Shown: piece after piece, positions 23,700-33,990 of the stretch
Position numbering within the stretch: position 1 is the first letter of the stretch
How the letters are laid out: the number at the start of each line of letters is the position of its first letter
Assembly (NCBI GenBank): GCA_963575745.1
Contig: CAUYUJ010017893.1
Coordinates: 298,046-362,045 of the forward strand
DNA: 64,000 bases
Direction of reading: 5' to 3'
From: Prorocentrum cordatum
Taxonomy: Eukaryota > Sar > Dinophyceae > Prorocentrales > Prorocentraceae
Program-made: the position numbers and the translations under genes
Notes under the pieces: generated by a model
Told to the model about the DNA's origin: nothing
The model's database searches: none
What the model saw: only the letters and a program-made list of their open reading frames with translations

Positions 23700-23861
23700 G
23701 ATCGGGCATGTCCCCCTACAGGCGGACAGTGGACGAAGAATCGGACACGGTCCAGACAACCATCCAGCAGCGTGCGCAAAAATGGCCCTCGAGTCGTCCC
23801 CACCGACCATGTCTTGAGAGTATCTGGGGGCTTCTCCTCCTGTGGAGGGACAGGGCCCGAC
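23700..23861 (+). mobile_element. MITE-1 family element
   Basis: 162 bp. Left end GATCGGGCATGTCCCCCTAC, right end CTCCTGTGGAGGGACAGGGC. The termini are imperfect inverted repeats and there is no coding capacity. Confidence 0.75.
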
Positions 23862-23924
23862 TGCACGCCAAGGCTCCCGCGCCGGGCCCCCGCGGCCCCC
23901 GCGGCTCGGGGGGGGCAGGAGCGG

Positions 23925-24260
23925 AGGAGGAGGAAGGAAGGAGGAGGAGGAAGGAGGAGGAGGAGGAGGAGGAGGAGAAGAGGAGGAGGAGGGGAGGGTG
24001 GAGAGGAGGAGGACGAGGAGGAGAGGGAGGAGGAGTAAGGAGGAGGAGGGGGAGGAGGAGGAGAGGAGGAGGAGGGAGGGGGGGGGAGGAGGGAGGAGAG
24101 TGAGGGGATTAGGAGGAGGTAGGAAGTAGTCTGTAGGAACGTAGTATGACTACTGAGGGGTAAATGAAGGGATGGTGGAGTGTTGTGACGTTGATGTGTA
24201 GTAGGAGGAGTATTTTATGAGTGGGAGGAGGGGGGAGGAGGAGGAGGAGGAGGAGGCTCG
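23925..24260. repeat. (GGA)n tracts
   Basis: GGA-rich sequence at 23925-24120 and 24218-24258, separated by about 100 bp of unremarkable sequence. Confidence 0.85.
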
Positions 24261-24572
24261 CCCGCGCGCCCGCGGCTCCCGGCCGCGGGGCCGCGGGGCG
24301 CGCGGGGCCGCCGCTGCTCGGCCTCGGCCCCTCGCGCCCCGCCTCGGTGCCACGCTGCCGGCGGGGGCGATCGGCGCAGCCGCACCCTGCCGGAGGTCCC
24401 GCTGGACCTAATCGTCACTAATACTAATGGCCACCCTATAGATTCCTAACCTATCCTAAACAGCATCCTAACCTATCCTAAATCCTCCTGTAGGGTTCTA
24501 GCATAGCATCACTATGACCATGTCTACATACTTACTTCTTCGCGTTCATCACAGTGGAAGGAAGCTGAGATT

Positions 24573-24727
24573 GGGGCGGGCGTGTCCGCCGACCGGCGGA
24601 TGCTGGAGGAAGTCAGCATGCTGAAAACAGTACCCCCGAAATGCTCCAGAAACAATCAAGAGGTCGAGGCCCAGGCTATCTTTTAAACTCGTTTTGAATA
24701 TGCCTCCTGTAGGGGGACAGGCCCGAC
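24573..24727 (+). mobile_element. MITE-1 family element
   Basis: 155 bp. The right end CTCCTGTAGGGGGACAGGCC is the best match in the window to the reverse complement of the left terminus. The interior CCAGGCTATCTTTTAAAC matches the copy at 10205. Confidence 0.75.
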
Positions 24728-25793
24728 TTCAGTATAAAACGCGAGAGCGAAAGCATAAACAACTCGGAGGTCCGCGCGGATCTCGTGGATCTGCGCTGGA
24801 CCTCCCTTTACCCGCCGCGCGGAGCGCGCCACAGGGCGGCGCCGGAAGCGCCGCTGGGGGGCCCAGCGCGGACGCCAGAAATCCGCGCGGAGCGCCAACA
24901 ATTTAGGCCTTCACAGCGTTTTCTCTTCTTCGATGGCTGGGCGATCGGATCAGCCGCACCTGCCGGAGGCTCCGCTGGAAGAGAGCTATAAAAAACGCCC
25001 CTGCGAATCCTCAGGGCCACTCCCGCGCGCCAAGAGCTGCCAGAGTAGAGGCGCCTTTGGCTGGCAGTGCCCTCCCCCCGCCCCCGTTCGCGGGCGCCGC
25101 GCACGCGGTGGGGGGGGAGGCGGAGGGGGGAGGGCTTCTTGCTGGCTGCCTGCCAGATCACCCCAACCCAACCCGAAGACCACCAGATTTCGGGTTTGGG
25201 GGGGGCTTACGAGTTCCACACATGCTTTGTTAAAATGTTCCCCGACCCACCCCCCAACCAGAAATAGACGGCAGACCGGGGCCTTCGGGTTGGGTAGGGA
25301 TGGCTTGGTGGGCGGTGACTTACAAGGAGGCTGCTTCTCAGAAGGCGCCAGCCCCTACATCTGCAGAGGGAGGCTGCTGCCCAGGAGGAGGCTGCTGCTC
25401 AGAAGGAGACTGCTCCTTAGAGGGAGGCTGCCTCTTAGAGGGCACCGCGCGAGGCCCGCGCCCTCCACGAAGCAAGGGGTGCTTCCAAATAGCCTTCCCT
25501 CCCCCCACCGCTTTGGACGCCCGAAATGGGTACGGAAAAATTTGCAAAAATGCCCAAGAGCAAACGTTGTCCAAAACCGCAGCCGCTATTGGGCAAGCGG
25601 CCTCCTGCCACGAATAGGCAACATCCGCGGCGACGCGGACAGCGAATCCTGTTCAAAATCAGCAATAAATGCTGTCGGTCTTTGTGCCCACTCCTTCCGT
25701 ACTTCTCTCGATCGTCCCGAACCTCCGTCTGCGCGTGGCTGACCTCCGCAAAGTTGACCACGAGGTGGCCACGGACACCCTTCTGCGCAAATC
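24728..25793. other. Gene-free stretch
   Basis: GC-rich sequence with a GCGCGGATCTCGTGGATCTG block shared with about 10530 and 37990, and a run of imperfect GGAGGCTGCT repeats at 25328-25440. No gene is supported. Confidence 0.4.
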
Positions 25794-26084
25794 ATGGAGG
25801 CCCCCCACAAATCATCCATGAGGACTCTGACCCACGTCAACGTCGTCGTCGTCGTCGCCGCCGCCATTGTCGTTCCCTTGTCGTTCCCCTTCAGGGTCGG
25901 CGGCGCCAGCTGTAAGGCCTTCGCGATCATGGGACTTTATCATGCCATCCTGTTGGCTTTTGCGGATCGACGCGGCTCGGCGCTCAGTCTGCATTTGCAC
26001 ACCGATTGCCAGACGCTCGTCGACACCAGCGCAATCTCAACACGGAACTGCGAGGGCACATCGGCTCCCATGATCTGCTACCAA
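25794..26084 (+). pseudogene. Possible RNase H-like retroelement fragment
   Basis: Within the open frame starting at 25794, the stretch reading GLYHAILLAFADRRGSA then LSLHLHTDCQTLVDTSA resembles the part of retroelement RNase H that holds the helix-borne Glu region and the following Asp (HTDCQ). The catalytic Glu is not obvious, and I see neither the N-terminal strand nor the C-terminal His/Asp motif. No RT lies beside it. It may be a decayed retrotransposon remnant or chance similarity. Confidence 0.25.
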
Positions 26085-26439
26085 CGACACCCTCTGTTGT
26101 GGTTCTTGGACACAGTGTGCCCTTGCCGTCTAGACGCCCGCTGTCGAAGGCGAAGGGCGCAGCAAGGGGCTTGGGAGAAGGCGACCCAGATTTGCAATCG
26201 CGTTCCCAGGCCAGCAACCTACGTACTCAGTGCCTGGCAGGGCGGCCTACAGCCGAGGCTGACGCGTGCCTGCACCCCTGGGACCCTGTCAGCGCAGGGC
26301 TCTTGATAAACGGAAGCAGAGAAAAGCAGTAAGGAAGAACTCATCGACCAAGAGGCGCCCAGAGCATACCCCTGTCCACATCCCCAGCGTAGCTGGCCCC
26401 AGACACTTTGCCCTCCTCACCCCATGCCCCCCCCCACCC

Positions 26440-26600
26440 TTCTCCCCCTTTCTCGCCCTCCTCCTCCTCCTCCTCCTCCTCCTCCGTGCCTTTCTCCTCT
26501 ATCTCCCTCTATGTCCTCCCCTCCTCCCTCCCTCCTCCTCCTGCCTCCTCCTCCTCCTCCTCCTCCTCCTCCTCCTCCTCCTCCTCCTCCTCCTCCTGTT
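26440..26600. repeat. (TCC)n microsatellite
   Basis: TCC tracts at 26450-26485 and 26520-26597. It lies at the downstream side of the minus-strand LINE element and mirrors the TCC tract at 37491-37580 on its other side. Confidence 0.85.
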
Positions 26601-26997
26601 CTGTTCCCAGCGCATGGGGCGGGTCGCCGCGCGGCTCGGGAAGAGCCCGGCCGCACCCCGATACAGGTGCCACGGCACCCGCGACAGAGCGCGCTAGGCG
26701 GGCCAGCTGCACGGCCAGCAGCGGCAGCGGCATGCGGCGGCCACTCGCGGGCGGTTCGCTCGGCGAGGGGGGACGAGGAGGAAGACGAATCGATCGTGCT
26801 CGAAGGAAGGAGAGGGGAAGAAAAGGCCCCCAGAGTCAAGGGGTGCGCTTCGGCACTGGAGTCGGTAGTGTGGCCTGTCACTACCGACTCGCCTCGCGTA
26901 GCTCTCGCGGCTGCGGCATGCCACGCCTTCCGTTCGGAGGCAACCGTTCGTCTGGGGGGGGGGGGGGCATGGGTCGAGGGGCCAGAAATCAGCCCAG

Positions 26998-28777
26998 TCA
27001 GGTCCAGGAAAGCTTGGCTCCCTGGACCATCTGTGTCTCCCCCCCCCAGGACTTGACTATGCATTCAGATGTGCTTCTCTCTGGCCTGGCCTGGCAAACA
27101 TCGCGTACCCCTGGCAGGTTAGCCGTGAGGAGTGCCCGCGATGTTCGTGCTCTAAAGCTACTCATCACTTCCCTGAGCTCCAGCATCTGGCAGGCCGCCA
27201 GATCCCGAAGCTCTGTCACCTCTGGCGTGTTCGCTATCTGCGGCCTGATCTCGAGTATCACGGGAATGTTCTGCAGCGCCGCGTGGCCCGCCAGCGGTAT
27301 TCCATTCAGTGTCTGGTCATTCTCCTCGATGAGCATCGTTCCCCTTCTCGCTGTGGCCGCCCATGTTCCCCATGACTTGTCGTCATCTCTGCACTCCGCT
27401 GTCTGTGTGCCCGTCGGTGTCGCTATGATGACCGCTGCCACGATGCCTGTGTCGACGTCGTCTCTCCACGTGCTGACCATCTCCTCGTTCAGCTGGATGC
27501 AAGCCATGCCGATCGCGCTGCAGTCGTCCTCCGTGTTCGCTACCTTGCTGATGTCCTGCTCCATGGCGTCTATGTGGTCTCCTTTCCTTCTTCTTGCTGG
27601 TGTAGCGTACAGCAAGTACTGCCGGTTCTGGTTTGCCATGCCAGGGATCTCCGTCGTTATCTCCATCCATTTTCCTCTTGGCTGAATTTGAGGTGCCAAT
27701 ATGCCGTCGTTTTCTTGGCTTGTTTCGGCTCCGCCCTCTTCGTCTCTCGGATCGTCGCTGTGCTCTCCACTGTCCACTTCAGTGCATGGTGCCAGTGCTT
27801 TCTCGGGTCCATGGCCTCGTTGTTTCATTTGTTCATGTCTCCTCCATGCCCCTGTCATACATCTCCACGGCCTCTTCGCATTGCATGGGCTGCTGATTTT
27901 TTTGTACCATCTGAGACATCCCCTGCATCCGTGCCGTAAATGTATTATCAATCTAGGTCTTGTTTGAAAATCCTTTCCACACGACTGGCATATTGAGTTG
28001 GTGGCATATCTTTGCGCTGTGTATATTGGCATGTGTTTCTTTCTGTGTCGTTTCCATGCCCCAATATCTGCTGTTGCGAAGCCGCATTCGTAGCATAGAT
28101 ACTGGGAATGATGTTCCAACTCTTTCCATGGTTCGACTGCCATCTGCTTTAATAGTGTCTGCCAGTTTCTTTTCCATTTGTCCTCAGTTGCCTCGTCCGC
28201 GCCTTGGTCCATCTGCTTTTTTTCCATGCTTCTCTGCGCCTCCTGTCGTACTCTTTGCCGTCATTTCTGATCAATAGAATACATTTGTTGTTCCTTTTCT
28301 TTGTTCCGGGTCTGTGTCGGTAAGGTCTGCCAGCCATGTTAAGCCCTCCTCTATCATGGGCGTCCAAGTTCTCGTTCTCGCAATAGTGTCCAGCTCGCCG
28401 AGCGCGCGTCTTAGAATCGATGGGCCGCTGGTTATGATCGCTTTCAAGAATCGTAGCCGTCAATATCTGAGTAGTGTTGCCAGATTCCCAGTCTTTGCCT
28501 TCGCGGACAATTCGTTGTCTGCAGTCGGCTCCGTCGCGCGCGTTTCTGTCGGTCTGGCCTTTTGTCCTGGAGCTTGTCTGATGCCTTTTTTCCAGATGCT
28601 GTTTCTGCAATATGTTGTGCCATCTTGTTCATCGACAGCCATGTTTCGCTTTGCCATGATAGCTTGCTGTTCGCGTAGCTCTTCATGTACTTTAGCTTGT
28701 CCTTTACCGCGATCTTTGGGTTCGTGCATATAGTCTTCAAGTCCCACCAGCCCTTTGGGCGTGAGTGGTTTAGAGAG
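26998..28777 (-). pseudogene. LINE C-terminal region: RT thumb remainder and C2H2 zinc fingers
   Basis: About 28777-28600 encodes a stretch (GWWDLKTICTN ... LSWQSETWLSM) that fits the thumb/connection segment preceding the usual LLYGxExW-like motif of non-LTR RTs. The frame then shifts. The 409-residue frame starting at 28227 carries a canonical C2H2 finger (Cys45, Cys48, His61, His65), a second, less regular finger (Cys80, Cys83, His96, then His99 or Cys101), and a long acidic C-terminus ending in a stop at 26998. Zinc fingers after the RT are known in several non-LTR clades and are thought to bind target DNA or template RNA. The reading frames over 28610-28150 are out of phase with both flanking parts. 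Confidence 0.7.
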
Positions 28778-28779
28778 CT

Positions 28780-29945
28780 TTCTCTGTTCTCAACCCCCCA
28801 ACCCCCCTTCTTCCCCTTCGGGGGGGGTTTACCCCTCCCCCTACCCCCTCCCCCTGGGCCTGGACAGGGAATCCCGGGTGTTCTCAGGGGGGTCCATTTC
28901 GACTCCTCCGAAGGCAAAAAAAACGACCCCCACGAAGATTCTGGCCCCGACGGGGGGGCCGAGTTTGGACCCTCTGCTCGTCTTTGAAGCAGAAATTGTG
29001 GATTTTACTATGGTTTTGGCCACATTTTGGCCTTCTGAGGGGGCCGCGCTCATCTTCCCTCATAGCAAAATCATTGATTTTACTAAGGTTTTGGGCTCAT
29101 TTTGTCATTCTCAGGGGGCAGCTCTCCTTTGCGCTTCTGCGGAGGCCGCAAGAGGCACCAAGATGGCCCCAAGAGGCCCCCAGGAGGCTCCCAAGAGGCC
29201 TCCAAGAGGCCCCCCAGAGGCCCCACGAGGCCCCAAGAGGCCCCCAAGAAGCCCCCAAGTGGCCCCCAAGAGGCCCCGCGAGGCCCCAAGAGGCCCCCAA
29301 GAGGCCCCCAAGAGGCCCCCAAGGGGCCCCCAAGAGGCCCCACGATGCCCCAAGAGGCCCCCAAGAGGCCCCCAAGAGGCCCCCAAGAGGCCCCACGAGG
29401 CTCCAAGAGGCCCCCAAGAGGCCCCACGAGGAGCCCGAACGACTCACATCAGGACGAGGGGCCCGAACGACTCACACCACGAAGAGCCCGAACGACTCAC
29501 ACCAGAAGGAGGGGCCCGAACGACTCCCACCAGGACGAGGCGCCCGAACGACTCACACCACGAGGAGCCCGAACGACTCACACCACGACGAGGGCCCCGA
29601 ACGACTCACACCACGAGGAGCCCGAACGAGTCACACCAGGAGGAGGGGCCCGAACGACTCACACCAGGATGAGGGGCCCGAACAACTCACACCACGAGAA
29701 GCCCGAACGACTCACACCAGGACGAAGAGCCCGAACGACTCACACCACGAAGAGCCCGAACGACTCACACCAGGAAGAAGGGCCCGAACGACTCACACCA
29801 GGACGAGAAACCCCAAACGACTCAAATCACGAGGAGCGCGTTCTCTCCCTCCTCCTCCGCCTCGCCCTTCTCCCGCTCCCCTCACAAGGAGGATGTGCAA
29901 GGAGGCGGGGGGAAGGAGGAACAGGGGAGATATGCGGGGCCAAGT
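28780..29945 (+). repeat. CCAAGAGGCC array and 28-bp CGAACGACTCACACCA array inserted in the LINE
   Basis: The block interrupts the minus-strand RT between the motif after YVDD (YKHLGVEL) and the thumb remainder. It contains AT-richer unique-looking sequence at 28980-29130, a CCAAGAGGCCCC array at 29150-29440, and about 14 copies of a 25-29-bp unit, CCCGAACGACTCACACCA plus variable GARGA, at 29430-29830. Neither array belongs to the element. The insertion borders are approximate. Confidence 0.75.
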
Positions 29946-29949
29946 GGAC

Positions 29950-31279
29950 ACACGCCTGAAAAACACGATTGTCGGCATGCTTCGCGAGAGTTGCGGCTGT
30001 GAGATGGGCTGGTGGGGATACGCGAAGCGTAAAGAATTCTTCATATTCTGCTTGTGGCAACTGGCGCGCTTCTGCATCTCTGGTTGCCATGTGTTGTCCG
30101 CAGTTAGCTCTACCCCGAGATGTTTGTACGCTGCCACTGCCGTCACTGACTCGTTTATGCTCTCGATGTCCACCTTCACCCCCCCCCCCTCCTTTCTGAA
30201 TTTCCGCTTCGCCTCCATCAAGTTTGGCCCTGCCAGATGTAGCGCCGCTGCCGTTTTCCCTGGTGTGTAGTTGAGCTCGAAGCCGTAGTTTACCATCGTA
30301 ATGTGAACTGGGGGGAATGCCGTCTGTATGTGTTCTTCTATCTTTTGATTGTCAGCGACCACAGTAGGTATTGCCGTGTCGTCGACGTAGCTGACATCCG
30401 TGATCTCTGTGATCGTGTCCTCCTCGCTTGTGTATGTACGTTCTACCTCATGTCCGATCTTATGCAGTGCACCCATTTCCCTCATATGCTCGTTGATCTC
30501 ATCCAGCGGCTTCCTATATATGACATTAAAGAAAAATCGGCAACTGAGTTGCCTGCTCTCGCGCCTCGCTTTGCCACCGCTGCCAAATCTATCGACGGTG
30601 GATGGTGCCATGTTACTCGCCGGCTCTGATAGCATTGCCCATAGCGGTGCTGGCGCATGTGGCCCTTGTACAGCTGGTGGTGCTGCTAGTGCTATCTCTA
30701 GCAGCGGTCGGAATTGTTGTGGCATCGTGCTTCTCTGTCGAATTTCCTCGATGTCCTCCTCGCAGTGGTCCATTGCAACACCCATCGGGCGAATAATCAT
30801 GTAGAAGGGGTTCTTTAAATCCACATATATCATGAGTGTTGACTTGCCTTTCTTTGCAATAAGTGATGCTGCTGTCCTGATGAAGTGTCCTGCCATTGGT
30901 GCTCCCATTCCCCTTCTTCCTCCAACTTGCGTATCTCTGATCATATGGTGTAGTATTTTCCCAGCGCCGACCTCAACCATTTGTGATAGTGTTTCCCCAC
31001 AACATTGTTCAAACATATAGTTCTGAAGTGTTCCCATTTCCAGTTTAAAGGTCCTGACTGCGGTATCCCGCACAATTTAGCCTCCTTGAATGCAATGGGT
31101 TCTCGGAGGTACAGCACCGTTTTGAAGTATGCTGGGCGCCACCATCTTGCCGAGGACTTAGCTGTGGCTCTTAGTACATCGTCCAATATATTGTCTGGTC
31201 CAGCTGCCCGTCTCCGCTTGGCTGTCTTGTAGCCCCGCTGTATCTCGCGTTTGGTGGGGGCGGTTTCGGCGTCCTGCAT
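29950..31279 (-). pseudogene. LINE reverse transcriptase domain
   Basis: Reads RNA into DNA during target-primed insertion. The fingers entry (KTAKRRRAAGPDNILDDVL) and HFRTICLNNVVGK lie in the frame of 31279. A frameshift near 30970 moves the rest to the frame of 31073. There motif A is YVDLKNPFY (Asp85 of that frame), motif C is YVDD (residues 229-232, near 30389-30378), and NYTPGKTAA and YKHLGVEL follow. The motif B region (GGKARRESRQLSCRFFFNV) lacks the usual QGxP core, another sign of decay. The domain is cut at about 29950 by the inserted array. Confidence 0.85.
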
Positions 31280-31318
31280 GGAGGTCTTCGCGTAGCCGTT
31301 CTTTCTTTTATTATATAG

Positions 31319-33078
31319 TTATTCCGCCTCTTTCTTGCTCATGATGTCCGCGTCCTCGGCTATCGCAAAGTGCCCCAACATTGCCTCGCCCGCTTCTTCT
31401 TGGGTCTGAGCTGGTTCTCCGTTGACGTTTTCTCTAAGTGGTAGCCGCCCTCCCCCAGTAAGCTCCTGGTTTGTCCTGCCGCTCATCTTGAGGATCATGT
31501 CCACCTTATCCCACTCTCTCTCATGTTTGTTATGCTGGATGCGGTCCACTATTTCGGCTGCTGTGTCGCGGATGAGCTTCGCCTTACCTTCTCTGAGTGC
31601 TCTCTTCAAGTGTTTCCTGGTATCTTTGAGAAACTCGCTCGCCCTCCACGCCATCCTGTCGAGTTCTCTCACCCCCGCATTGTACGTGTCAATCGCCAGC
31701 TGTAGGTTGTCCGCGCTCATCCTCCATTCTGGTTCCTCAGGTGCCAGTGCGTCGAGCTGTCCTGGGAGATGTCGTCGTAGTAGGGTGAAGGGTCCAGGTT
31801 TCTTCGTGAGATATCTCTTCATCGCAAGTTGCACATGCCGTCTCAGTCTGACCAGCCCCATTGTTTTCCGAGATATGTATGGTTTTATTGCCGTTTTCTT
31901 ATCTTCCGCGAAGTACTTTTCTGAGAGTTGTCTGAATTGTCCTGCGGCGAACTCGCAGTGCGCCTTGACCCCCACCTCCCAGTATGGTATCATCGTTGCG
32001 CCCAGTTCCATCTGAAAGCCACGTAGTAGTTCCTCTTGCTCCAGCTTCCGGATGTCGATCTTTTTCCTTCTTACTTTCCCATCTGATTGTTTTCCTTCTG
32101 CGCATATTTCCAATGCCACTGGTATGTGGTCTGGATCTTTGGCACCATTGTCCCAGTCTGTCAGCGTCGTAACGCTGGCCACCGCATCGAGACGGTGTCG
32201 CCCCAGTAGTACATGGTCTATCTGCTGCAGGGTCGCCCTCCACTCGTTCGGCCTGTTCTTTTTGCCGGGCCTATATCTATATACGTACGTGTACCTGTCC
32301 TCTGAGTCGTAGTGCGTGGCCACTGCAGATAGGTCGTTCTCGTGGGCGTAGTTCAGTAGTTCTGCTCCGTTCTCGTCCGTCTTTTCCGCTCCATATTTGC
32401 CGACAGCGTGTTCGTATCCATCATCCTGACTTACCTCGCCGTTTGCATCTACCAACACAATCGTGCACTTGAGCTTGTCCTGCAGGCGCCTGGTCTCCTT
32501 CCACCATTTTTCACGTTCCTACTTCTTGTGGTCGTGATGTGGTGTGTGGAAGACTCCTATTACGTCCTCTATCAGCGGGGCCTCTAGTCGTACGATGTAC
32601 CTTCTTGGGTCTGCGTGTAGTTGACGGAAATGTGATATCTGTAGGTGCTTGACTGCTTGACTCCTGACCTTGTGCATGCGCATGGCTCGGTCGAGTTGAA
32701 CAATAATCCGCACCCCAACTTTCCGCCGTCGTCTCCACCTGATAGCAATATACATCCGTCCATGCGTGTTGTTCCAGGTGGCTGTCTGGTTTCTTGTATC
32801 CCCAATATGTGTACGCCGTGTTGTATCATCTGCAGTCGTGTGGGTATCCCTCTGGATGGCTGCTCGCTTGCACGCTCGCGTACATCGCGGTGTCCGTCTT
32901 CCCCCATCGCCATCGCGTTGTACGTGCCGATCTTGAGCTCAAACACCGTGTTTGCGTGGGCCCCCCGCTCGCTCTTCATCTCATTGTCTTGTTCCTGCGG
33001 CATTTCGTTCTTCACTGCCCATTGTGGTTCTGCGCGAGTCGTGTCAGTCCTTTGTTGTTCGTGCTCAAATTCCCATCC

Positions 33079-33128
<50 letters not shown>

Positions 33129-33148
33129 CCCCCCTTGTCTTTTTTTTC

Positions 33149-33183
<35 letters not shown>

Positions 33184-33282
33184 ACCACCCCCCCCCCCCC
33201 CCCTCCCCCCACCACCCCCCCCCCCCCCCCCCCCCCCCTTCCCCCCCCCCCCCCCCCGTTTTTTTTTTTCATTTTGTTCCAT
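31319..33282 (-). pseudogene. LINE EEP (APE-type) endonuclease and linker
   Basis: Nicks target DNA for insertion. Motifs appear in order: TYNA (catalytic Asn) and GIQETR (catalytic Glu) in the frame of 33282; VFHTPHHD in the frame of 32755; VDANGEV (Asp/Asn), QIDHVLLGRH and DPDHIPV (Asp-His) in the frame of 32458. A frameshift lies between about 32750 and 32600, and an in-frame TAG lies at 32519. Residues after DPDHIPV form the usual charged helical linker to RT, which ends at a TAA at 31319. The start of this frame contains Gly and Lys runs encoded by the homopolymer tract at 33080-33270. Confidence 0.85.
33080..33270. repeat. Poly-T run (47) and poly-C runs inside the LINE
   Basis: T occupies 33080-33126 without interruption. 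33128-33257 is almost pure C with a few A and T, then another T run follows. On the element's strand this is poly-G then poly-A, between the RNase H and EEP modules. Run lengths this long are prone to sequencing and assembly error. Confidence 0.8.
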
Positions 33283-33366
33283 CGCCGTCTCGTCCGCCTG
33301 GTTGATGTTCGGGTATGCTTTCTTATCTGAGTACTGCGTGTCTGTACGTACGTTCCACTCGTCGTC

Positions 33367-33942
33367 TCATTGGCATGTGAGTCTGTCGATGATGTCGTCC
33401 ACCTCGTTTGGAATGCTTGGTCCCTCGGTAGTTGTGTTGTTTTTTTCTGCTATCGAGTCTGCCAATTCGTTCCACGGGTGTCCGTCGTGGGCCTTCACGT
33501 AGCGACTGTCAACGTTCATCCTCCTGCCCACCTCTTCCGCTGTTAGCGCCGTCAGCCGCGATAGTTCGTAGTCCGTTGCAATAGCCACGGTGCCATCCGC
33601 TGCTGCGCGTGCTGCTTCGCAGTCCGCGTGAATGTGGACTTCGTATTCTCTGTAGTTTGCATACGCTGCCGCGTATGCCCACAGTAAAGCCGTGAGCTCG
33701 CCTGTGTTGTGGTTTGGTGGCCTTTCTTGCTTTATCCTTGTGCTTCCCTTCGCCTTGCCCGCCCAATATCCCAAGAAGCTGAACCCATCCACTGTTTGCT
33801 TGGTGATAACGATGGACCACGACGTGTCCTCTGGCTTCGTGTCGTAGTAGCCCCCATCTGTGTGTATGTGGATGATCTTCGGTTGCTTCTCGTTCTTCGG
33901 GCACATGCGCATGGCAAGTTCCGCGAAGTCATGCAGTTTCAC
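33367..33942 (-). CDS. LINE RNase H domain, all catalytic residues present
   Basis: A 191-residue frame that is an RNase HI-type domain, which removes the RNA strand after reverse transcription. The catalytic set is complete: Asp29 (IHTDGG), Glu82 (NTGELTALL), Asp107 (IHADCEAA), His152 (KAHDGHPW) and Asp162 (NELADSIAE). It is in phase with ORF1 upstream (separated by a TAA at 33991) and with the EEP frame downstream (separated by a single TGA at 33367; the next 28 codons are open to the ATG at 33282). In most RNase H-bearing LINEs this domain follows RT; here it precedes the endonuclease. Confidence 0.9.
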   Translation of the reverse strand: MKLHDFAELAMRMCPKNEKQPKIIHIHTDGGYYDTKPEDTSWSIVITKQTVDGFSFLGYWAGKAKGSTRIKQERPPNHNTGELTALLWAYAAAYANYREYEVHIHADCEAARAAADGTVAIATDYELSRLTALTAEEVGRRMNVDSRYVKAHDGHPWNELADSIAEKNNTTTEGPSIPNEVDDIIDRLTCQ

Positions 33943-33990
33943 GTCGCTTGTGTCTGTCCTTATTTCCAGCGGTTGCCGCCGACGAAGGTA

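Noticed and set aside
26408-27685. A 425-residue plus-strand open frame
   Set aside because: It is antisense to the C2H2 module of the minus-strand LINE and begins in a TCC tract; the minus-strand reading has real motifs.
28755-29959. Long Pro/Arg/Lys-rich frames on the plus strand
   Set aside because: They follow the CCAAGAGGCC and CGAACGACTCACACCA arrays inserted in the LINE and change content with each indel.
32645-33502. Plus-strand Phe/Pro-rich frames
   Set aside because: They cross the poly-T and poly-C tract antisense to the RNase H and EEP modules.
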